Below are positions 58,487 through 64,000 of a stretch of DNA of 64,000 bases, piece after piece (position 1 is the first letter of the stretch; the number at the start of each line of letters is the position of its first letter). The notes below the pieces were generated by a model. That model did not search any database. It had not been told where the DNA came from and saw nothing but the letters and a program-made list of their open reading frames with translations. Made by a program: the position numbers and the translations under genes. Origin of the DNA: Thioclava electrotropha (lineage in GTDB: Bacteria; Pseudomonadota; Alphaproteobacteria; Rhodobacterales; Rhodobacteraceae); NCBI RefSeq assembly GCF_002085925.2, contig NZ_CP053562.1:1344001-1408000 (forward strand), read 5' to 3'.

Positions 58487-59362
58487 TTAGGGGGCGATGA
58501 ATTCCACACCGGGCATCCGCGCGATTGCGGCGACGTCGGCATCGTATTGCGCGGTGATTTCGTCGACCAGCTCATCGGTCCAGCCCGGCAGCGGTGCCTC
58601 GATCTCGAGCGCCTCGGGCTGGGCGTATTTGTCGAGGAAGGCCGCCACGATCTTGCGCCGGTGCAGCACCGATTTCGGCGGGTTCGCGTCGAAATAGCTG
58701 CGCAGCCGTTCGATCCCCTCCTCGGGCATGATCTGACGCAGCACCATCATGTCGCCCTTGAGCGCCTGATCCTCCGGCAGCCCGCCGACCGAACGCAGCA
58801 CTTCGGGCCAGATCAGCGGCAAATCCTCGTTGCACCAGATCACGAAGCGCCGCCCGCCCGCGGCTTCCACCATCTGACGGATCAGCGGCTCCCAGCGCAG
58901 CTCGCGCGGGTCGTGGCCTTCCATGATCTGCTCGTAACTGCGCTTGGGCAGCCGCGCGACGAGTTGCGGGATCAGGCTCGCGGGGTTGATCAGCGCGAGA
59001 TGGAACTCGGTCTCCGCATCGGGAAAGAGGTTCGCCAGCGGCGCGAGCTTGCCCGGTGCCATCGCGTAGAAGCCGCGCTTGGTGATCACCCGCTCGGGGA
59101 TGCACAGGAAAAACGCGTGGCTGAACACCAGCCGATCCAGCACCGGCGCCTCGGTGCTCGCCTCGATGATCGCGTCCTGCACATCCTGCGGCGCAGGGCC
59201 GCCTTTCAGCGAGACCAGCGCATCGCGCAGCACCATCCGATAGCTGCGGGGCGCGGGCACGGCGATGCGGTGAGACTCGAGGAGCCGGTCATTGCTCGAA
59301 AGCGCGCCCACGATGCGATCTTCATCGGTCGAATGCGCTCCGAGATGGAAAACGACTTTCAT
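58487..59362 (-). CDS. Conserved hypothetical protein, sulfotransferase-like fold possible
   Basis: A 291-residue soluble protein opening MKVVFHLGAHSTDEDRIVGAL, a strand-loop-helix start like that of sulfotransferase-type P-loop proteins, although no classical PAPS loop is present. Later parts are mixed alpha/beta (RRFVIWCNEDLPLIWPEVL) without known motifs. Function unassigned. It is divergent from the permease gene at 59500, with 137 bases of intergenic DNA. Confidence 0.7.
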   Translation of the reverse strand: MKVVFHLGAHSTDEDRIVGALSSNDRLLESHRIAVPAPRSYRMVLRDALVSLKGGPAPQDVQDAIIEASTEAPVLDRLVFSHAFFLCIPERVITKRGFYAMAPGKLAPLANLFPDAETEFHLALINPASLIPQLVARLPKRSYEQIMEGHDPRELRWEPLIRQMVEAAGGRRFVIWCNEDLPLIWPEVLRSVGGLPEDQALKGDMMVLRQIMPEEGIERLRSYFDANPPKSVLHRRKIVAAFLDKYAQPEALEIEAPLPGWTDELVDEITAQYDADVAAIARMPGVEFIAP

Positions 59363-59499
59363 TCTGCGCGCCTCAATATCGTCTGGCCGGTCAAGCCCTT
59401 ATTGTTGCCGCTCACTCTAGCCGCTCCGTTCTGGACAGGCAAATGTGTTTCGGGGTAGGAGGGGCGAGACAATTCCGACAAAACTGATCGGGAAAGCCC

Positions 59500-61203
59500 G
59501 TGCCCAAATCCGCCCAATCCCTCTCGGTCCGCCCTGCGCCTGCCCTGCGCGGACGCTTGCGTGCGGCGGGCGGGCTCTGGTCGCTCGGGGCCGTGGTGAT
59601 CGCGGTGCTGGTGCTTGCGCCGATCCTGGCTGTCGGGTGGATGGCGCTCGATCCGCGCGACAATATCTGGCCGCATCTGATCGCAACGGTGCTGCCGCGC
59701 TACCTGATCAACACCGCGGTGCTGACGGGCGGCGTGGGGCTTCTGGCCTCGGCCATCGGGGCGGGGGCTGCGTGGCTCGTGGTGATGTATCGCTTCCCGG
59801 GGCATCGCATCTTGCAATGGTTGTTGCTTCTGCCGCTCGCGATCCCGGCCTATGTCGGCGCTTACGCTCTCACCGATTTCCTCGACTATTCCGGCCCGGT
59901 GCAGACCGCGATGCGCGGCGCTTTCGGCTGGGCCTCGGCGCGTGATTACTGGTTCCCCGAGATCCGCTCGCGCGAGGCGGCGGTGGTCGTGCTCTCGGCC
60001 GCGCTTTACCCCTATATCTACCTGATCACCCGCGCGGCCCTGCGCGAGCAATCCGGTGCCAGCTACGAGGTCGCCCGCGCCCTCGGCACCGGGCCTTGGG
60101 GGATGGTCTGGCGCGTGGGCCTGCCGCTTGCGCGTCCCGCCATCGCCGCGGGCGCCGCGATCGCGATGATGGAGACGGTGGCGGATTTCGGCGTCGTCGA
60201 TCATTTCGGCGTGCAGACCCTGACGACGGGCATCTTCTCGACATGGCTTTCGGGCGGCAATGCGGGCGGGGCCGCGCAGCTCGCGCTGGTAATCCTCGGG
60301 ATCGTCCTTGCGCTTCTTATGCTCGAGAAGCTCTCGCGCCGCCGCGTCCACTATTACCAAAGCGCGCGTCAGGCACGCCCGGTGCAGCCGCAGCGCCTGA
60401 AGGGTGCGGCTGGCTGGGTGGCGATGTTGGCCTGCGTCCTCCCGGTGGCTTTGGGCTTCGTGCTGCCGGTCGCGGTGATGGGCGGTCATGCGCTCGCCAA
60501 TCCCGAGGCGTGGTTCGGCCGGGGCCTCGGGCTCGCGCTGTGGCACACGATCCTGACCGGGGGTGCGGCCGCCGTGATCACGGTGACGCTCGCTCTGTTC
60601 ATGGTCTACGGGGTGCGCCTGTCGGGGCAGCGCCTGCCGCGCGCGGTGCTGCCGCTGACGACGCTGGGCTATGCCGCGCCGGGGGCGGTGCTGGCGGTCG
60701 GCATCCTGATCCCGCTCGCCGGTCTCGATCACATGCTGGCCGACACCGTGCTGGCAATCACCGGCCACGATCCCGGGCTGCTGCTGACAGGCTCGGCCTT
60801 TGCGATCATCCTCGCCTATGTGGTGCGATTCTTCGCCATCGCCCAAGGCGCGAGCGACGCCGCCTTCGGGCGCGTGCCGCCCTCGCTGCCGATGGCCGCG
60901 CGTTCGCTGGGGCGCACGCCGGGCGGCGTTCTGCGCAGCCTCTACCTGCCACTGATGCGCGGCTCGGTCGGCTCGGCGCTGCTTCTGGTCTTCGTCGATT
61001 GCGTGAAGGAGCTGCCCGCGACACTGCTGCTGCGCCCGTTCAATTTCGAGACGCTGGCCACGCGCACGCAGGAAAAGGCGAGCCTCGAGAACCTCGGCGA
61101 TGCCTCGCCCGCCGCACTGCTGGTCTGCGCGGTGGGCCTTGTCGCGGTCGCGATCCTCGCTCGTGCGGATCAGGCCCGTGCCGATCTTGCCCGTTCCCGC
61201 TGA
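59500..61203 (+). CDS. Iron(III)-type ABC transporter permease (FbpB/SfuB family)
   Basis: A 567-residue double-module permease with about 12 helices, starting at a GTG after GGGAAAG. Each half has a BPD_transp_1 coupling loop: YEVARALGTGPWGMVWRVGLPLARPAI in the first and PMAARSLGRTPGGVLRSLYLPLMRGSVGSAL in the second. This duplicated form belongs to ferric iron importers of the FbpABC type. No binding protein or ATPase gene is adjacent, so its partners are elsewhere. Confidence 0.88.
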   Translation: MPKSAQSLSVRPAPALRGRLRAAGGLWSLGAVVIAVLVLAPILAVGWMALDPRDNIWPHLIATVLPRYLINTAVLTGGVGLLASAIGAGAAWLVVMYRFPGHRILQWLLLLPLAIPAYVGAYALTDFLDYSGPVQTAMRGAFGWASARDYWFPEIRSREAAVVVLSAALYPYIYLITRAALREQSGASYEVARALGTGPWGMVWRVGLPLARPAIAAGAAIAMMETVADFGVVDHFGVQTLTTGIFSTWLSGGNAGGAAQLALVILGIVLALLMLEKLSRRRVHYYQSARQARPVQPQRLKGAAGWVAMLACVLPVALGFVLPVAVMGGHALANPEAWFGRGLGLALWHTILTGGAAAVITVTLALFMVYGVRLSGQRLPRAVLPLTTLGYAAPGAVLAVGILIPLAGLDHMLADTVLAITGHDPGLLLTGSAFAIILAYVVRFFAIAQGASDAAFGRVPPSLPMAARSLGRTPGGVLRSLYLPLMRGSVGSALLLVFVDCVKELPATLLLRPFNFETLATRTQEKASLENLGDASPAALLVCAVGLVAVAILARADQARADLARSR

Positions 61204-61251
61204 GCGGCGTCTTGCGCGAATTTCCAAGCCGCGCTATTGCGGGCCCGTCAC

Positions 61252-61327
61252 GCCGGCGTAGCTCAGTTGGTAGAGCGTCTGATTTGTAATCAGGGGGTCG
61301 GGGGTTCGAGTCCCTCCGCCGGCACCA
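61252..61327 (+). tRNA. tRNA-Thr (anticodon TGT)
   Basis: 76 bases fold as a complete cloverleaf: acceptor GCCGGCG (61252-61258) with CGCCGGC (61317-61323), D arm GCTC...GAGC, anticodon arm TCTGA-TTTGTAA-TCAGG with anticodon TGT, and a T arm with TTCGAGT. CCA is encoded at 61325-61327. It reads ACA and probably other threonine codons ending in A or G. Confidence 0.97.
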
Positions 61328-61363
61328 CCTCACCGCGCCAGTGGGCGTGCATTGGAGGGCGCG

Positions 61364-62053
61364 ATGGACGACACCGCTCAGATTTCCGGAGCTCTTCCGG
61401 GGCGCATGTTCGATGCGCTCGTGCTTGGAGGTCCGGCGATGTGGGCGATTGCGGCGCTGTCTGTGATCTCGCTCGCGGTGATTATCTGGAAAATCTGGGA
61501 TTTGCTGGCCGCCGGCGCGTGGTCGGGCGGAGCGCATAGCCAGACGGCGATCGCGGCCTGGGCGGCAGGCGATCCCGACGGGGCCGAGGCGGCTTTGGCC
61601 GGGCGGCGCTCGTTGCGCGCGCAGCTGGCCCGAGCGGCGATGGCGAGCCTGCGTGATCCGCAGCTTGATCGGGCCGGGGCCGAGGCCGAGACCGGCCGCG
61701 TCGCGCGCGACCTGCTGGCACGGGCACGCTCGGGCCTTCGCGCACTGGAACTGGCTGTGGTGATCGGCCCGCTTCTGGGGCTTCTGGGCACGGTCGCGGG
61801 GATGATCGCGGCTTTCCGCGCGTTGCAGGAGGCGGGCGTTCAGGCCGATCCGGCGACGCTTGCAGGCGGCATCTGGGAGGCGCTTCTGACGACGGCGGCG
61901 GGCATGGCGGTGGCGATCCCGGCGCAGATCGCGCTGTCGGGCTTCGACGCGGTGGTGGACCGCTTGCGCCACGATATGGAAGACGCCGCGACCCGCATTT
62001 TCGCCCGCGCGCCCGCCACGCTCACCGAGCGGCCCCGCGCCGCCGCCGAGTGA
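61364..62053 (+). CDS. exbB: ExbB/TolQ/MotA family proton channel protein
   Basis: A 229-residue inner-membrane protein; the start at 61364 follows GGAGGG. Three helices: one at about 20-45 and two later ones including the conserved ELAVVIGPLLGLLGTVAGMIAAF block. With ExbD it uses the proton gradient to energise TonB-dependent outer-membrane uptake. Together with the next three genes it forms a tight operon that starts just after tRNA-Thr. Confidence 0.9.
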   Translation: MDDTAQISGALPGRMFDALVLGGPAMWAIAALSVISLAVIIWKIWDLLAAGAWSGGAHSQTAIAAWAAGDPDGAEAALAGRRSLRAQLARAAMASLRDPQLDRAGAEAETGRVARDLLARARSGLRALELAVVIGPLLGLLGTVAGMIAAFRALQEAGVQADPATLAGGIWEALLTTAAGMAVAIPAQIALSGFDAVVDRLRHDMEDAATRIFARAPATLTERPRAAAE

Positions 62054-62063
62054 GGCGCGCGCG

Positions 62064-62447
62064 ATGTTCGCCTTCGGTCAACCGCGCCCCCGCCGTCGCC
62101 CGGCGCTGACGCCGATGATCGACGTGGTTTTCCTGCTTCTGGTGTTCTTCATGCTCGCCTCGCGCTTCGGGGTGGAGCGCACGCTCGACCTGACTTTGGG
62201 CGGCGGCACGTCTGGCGCGGAATGGTCCGGGCCGCCGCGTCTGGTCGATGTGGGCGAAGGCGGTACGGTCAGCCTGAACGGGCAGTCGGTCGCGCTCTCT
62301 GATCTGGCAGGCGCGCTGCAGCCGCTGATGGATCAACCCTCCGATCCGGTCGTGCTGCGTCCGAAAGAGGGCGATCTGAGCGCGTTGACCCAAGTGATCG
62401 AGGCGTTGCGGGGCGCGGGGTTGAGCAATCTGGTGCTGGTGCCATGA
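62064..62447 (+). CDS. exbD: ExbD-like biopolymer transport protein (first)
   Basis: A 127-residue protein with a short cytoplasmic N-terminus, one helix (PMIDVVFLLLVFFMLA) and a periplasmic domain. Asp20 in TPMIDVV is the conserved proton-carrying residue of ExbD/TolR. The C-terminus (LTQVIEALRGAGLSNLVLV) is typical. It starts 10 bases after exbB and overlaps the second exbD (ATGA). Confidence 0.9.
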   Translation: MFAFGQPRPRRRPALTPMIDVVFLLLVFFMLASRFGVERTLDLTLGGGTSGAEWSGPPRLVDVGEGGTVSLNGQSVALSDLAGALQPLMDQPSDPVVLRPKEGDLSALTQVIEALRGAGLSNLVLVP

Positions 62448-62857
62448 GGCTCTTCACCGATCCGCCGCGGCGCAGTCTTCCCGAGCCGCTTTTGCCGATG
62501 ATCAACGTTGTCTTCCTGCTGCTGATCTTCTTCCTGCTGGCTGCGACGCTGGCCCAGCCGACACCCTTCGAAGTCACGCCACCCGAGGCTTCGGGTGAGG
62601 GCAAGGCCGATCCCGGCGCGCTGGTCCTGTTTGCGAATTCCGAAGGCGAGATCGCCTATGGAGAGGCGCGCGGCGATGTGGCGATTGCGGCGCTGGGGGC
62701 GGCTGCGCAGGATGCGCGCGCGGACTGCGGCGATTGCGCCGACAGCCTGACGCTGCGCGCGGACGGGCAGCTTCCCGGCGACGCGCTGGCGAAGCTGATG
62801 CCGCAGCTGGCGGGTCTCGGTTTCACCGATCTCAAACTCGTGGTGCGGGGCAAATGA
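62444..62857 (+). CDS. ExbD-like protein (second) with Asn at the proton-site position
   Basis: A 137-residue ExbD paralogue. Its helix reads LPMINVVFLLLIFFLLA, so Asn21 replaces the Asp needed for proton transfer in ExbD. The periplasmic domain (ALAKLMPQLAGLGFTDLKLVV) is otherwise normal, with two Cys in DCGDCADS. It overlaps both neighbours (ATGA at each end). It may pair with the first ExbD in an asymmetric dimer. Confidence 0.87.
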   Translation: MRLFTDPPRRSLPEPLLPMINVVFLLLIFFLLAATLAQPTPFEVTPPEASGEGKADPGALVLFANSEGEIAYGEARGDVAIAALGAAAQDARADCGDCADSLTLRADGQLPGDALAKLMPQLAGLGFTDLKLVVRGK

Positions 62858-63696
62858 CGCTGCGCGGGTTGGCCTTCGCGGGCGCGCTCGGCGCGGCGTT
62901 GGCGGTCCATGCGGGCGTGCTGATGGTCTGGGAGCCTGCGCCTGCGGGCGGGGCGCAATCGGCAGGCGACGGGGGCGACGCGCTCGTCTCGCTTGCGCCG
63001 TCTTCGCCGTCCATGGCCGCGCGCGTGGCGGAGTGGGAGCGCCCGCCCGAGGTCGAGACGGAGGTCGCGGCGACACAGCCTGAGGCTCCAACCGCGCCCG
63101 AAGCGCCTCAACCCCCGACCGAGCCAACCGACCCCGCGCCGCGAACCGCGAATGCCCCCACGCTGACCGCGCCACCTGCGCCCGATGCGGCGCTGCCCGA
63201 ACAGGCCGAGCCCGCACCACCCGACATGCCGCGACCCGAAGCCAAGCCCACGCCGCCGGTACCGAAACCAGCGAAGCCGAAACCCAAAGCACCCGCGAAG
63301 AAACAGGCCTCGCAGCCCGCCCCGGCCCGGCCGAAGCAGAAGGCGAAGGGGCAGGGCGACACAGGGGCGGCGGGCGACCGGCGCGCGGCCCCGGCGGCGA
63401 CGCTCTCGGCGGGACAGATCCGGTCCCTGATGGGATCGTGGGGCGGAGAAATCCGCGCCCGGATCGAACGCGCCAAGCAAACGCCCTCCGGGGCAGGCGC
63501 GGGCCGCGTGGTGGTGGCGCTGAATATCGCGCGCGACGGGCGGCTCCTCGGCGCGTCGGTTGCACAAAGCTCGGGCGATGCGGCGCTCGACCGGGCGGCG
63601 CTCGACGCCGTGCGCCGGGCAGGCCGTTTCCCCGCAGCGCCGCAAGGCTTGGGCAAACCCAGCTACAGCTTCTCCTTGCCGATGGCCTTCCGCTGA
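62854..63696 (+). CDS. tonB: TonB-like energy transducer
   Basis: A 280-residue protein; the start at 62854 overlaps the ExbD stop. An N-terminal anchor (LAFAGALGAALAVHAGVLMVW) contains the His typical of TonB transmembrane helices. A long Pro/Glu/Lys-rich periplasmic linker (about 60-190) and a TonB C-terminal domain (MGSWGGEIRARIERAK...GRVVVALNIARDGRLLGASVAQSSGDAALDRAALDAVRRAGRFP) follow. It spans the periplasm to contact TonB-dependent receptors. No receptor gene is in the window. Confidence 0.9.
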   Translation: MTLRGLAFAGALGAALAVHAGVLMVWEPAPAGGAQSAGDGGDALVSLAPSSPSMAARVAEWERPPEVETEVAATQPEAPTAPEAPQPPTEPTDPAPRTANAPTLTAPPAPDAALPEQAEPAPPDMPRPEAKPTPPVPKPAKPKPKAPAKKQASQPAPARPKQKAKGQGDTGAAGDRRAAPAATLSAGQIRSLMGSWGGEIRARIERAKQTPSGAGAGRVVVALNIARDGRLLGASVAQSSGDAALDRAALDAVRRAGRFPAAPQGLGKPSYSFSLPMAFR

Positions 63697-63753
63697 GCGC
63701 GGCTTGCACCCGCCGGCAAGGCGAGGCAGGGTGCGCGCAACCAAGGAGCGAGC

Positions 63754-64000
63754 ATGCCGATCAAGAACCGTTTTGCCGAAATGCACGCGGAAGCCACCGC
63801 ATGGCGGCACGATTTTCACCGCAATCCCGAACTGCTCTACGATCTGCCGCGGACCTCCGCGCGCGTGGCCGAGCTGCTGCGCGAATTCGGCTGCGATGAG
63901 GTGGTCGAGGGGATCGGGCGCACGGGCGTCGTCGGCGTGATCGAGGGGCAGGGCTCGCGCCAGGGTGGGCTGCGCTGTGTCGGGCTGCGCGCGGATATGG
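63754..64000 (+). CDS. M20 family amidohydrolase (hippurate hydrolase-like), N-terminal part
   Basis: The first 82 residues are visible; the gene runs off the right edge. The ATG follows AAGGAGCG. The start pattern (EATAWRHDFHRNPELLYDLPRTSARVAELLREFG) and the strand VGLRADM before the first metal site are those of HipO/AbgB-type carboxypeptidases and amidohydrolases. The catalytic residues lie beyond the window. Confidence 0.85.
   Translation, partial: MPIKNRFAEMHAEATAWRHDFHRNPELLYDLPRTSARVAELLREFGCDEVVEGIGRTGVVGVIEGQGSRQGGLRCVGLRADM

Noticed and set aside
59359..61227. Minus-strand ORF of 622 codons opposite the iron-type permease
   Set aside because: Antisense shadow of a clear double-module permease; no motif and no ribosome binding site.
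61252..61327. tRNA-Thr as an integration site for a mobile element
   Set aside because: No integrase and no duplicated tRNA 3' end were seen downstream; the following genes are a normal exb/ton operon.

Overview
The window is GC-rich, gene-dense chromosomal DNA of an alphaproteobacterium, most likely Rhodobacterales (the Rhodobacter/Thioclava/Roseobacter group). Supporting marks are the NDUFA12-type complex I subunit next to MlaD, DUF2155 and aat, a GapR/DUF2312 protein, a chemoreceptor ending in WEDF, FnrL- and RutR-like operator sequences, and many ATGA-coupled gene pairs. No transposase, prophage or CRISPR array was seen. About 66 genes and one tRNA are supported. The assignment to order rests on gene families and synteny, not on rRNA.

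Layout. 1-4.2 kb (minus strand): an exopolysaccharide-type operon of a UDP-glucuronate decarboxylase, a cellulose-synthase-like processive glycosyltransferase and a GH26-like Tat-exported glycosidase, followed by the start of another secreted protein. 4.5-6.4 kb: a quorum-sensing locus with a LuxR regulator, a LuxI synthase and a divergent AHL-binding protein that has no DNA-binding domain. 6.5-13.7 kb: a TAXI-type TRAP transporter with UspA and an RpiR regulator, divergent from a class III aminotransferase and a beta-keto acid cleavage enzyme (BKACE). 13.7-18.5 kb: a minus-strand operon of a PlcP-like phosphoesterase, a GT21-like glycosyltransferase, a DedA protein, a small GT2 and a lipoamide-dehydrogenase-like flavoprotein. 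Three Pho-box-like repeats lie upstream, so phosphate-starvation lipid remodelling is a good hypothesis. 18.8-20.6 kb: two urate catabolism genes (HIU hydrolase and PuuD). 20.6-23.2 kb: a chemoreceptor.

23.4-30.3 kb is core housekeeping: clpP-clpX, the NDUFA12/mlaD/DUF2155 run, aat, a methyltransferase and accBC. 30.5-45.8 kb is a reductive pyrimidine catabolism island. It encodes PreT/PreA, dihydropyrimidinase, beta-ureidopropionase, an omega-amino acid:pyruvate transaminase, an NMT1/THI5-type ABC importer, two RutR-like TetR regulators and two VOC proteins. Three operators of the form TGACC-N4-GGTCA sit in front of the regulator/enzyme pairs. The enzymes together would take imported uracil or thymine to beta-alanine or beta-aminoisobutyrate, then to a semialdehyde.

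45.8-52.8 kb carries a small membrane protein, an MscS channel, a tiny lipoprotein, a ScfR-type regulator, a stand-alone receiver and an SSF-domain sensor kinase. 52.8-59.4 kb carries a FliM/FliN-like orphan, YeeE/YedE sulfur transporters, a short DksA homologue behind an FnrL-like box, a catalytically degenerate FadB homologue, GapR and several unknowns. 59.5-64 kb carries an FbpB-type permease, tRNA-Thr(UGT), an ExbB-ExbD-ExbD-TonB operon whose second ExbD lacks the proton-carrying Asp, and the start of an M20 amidohydrolase.
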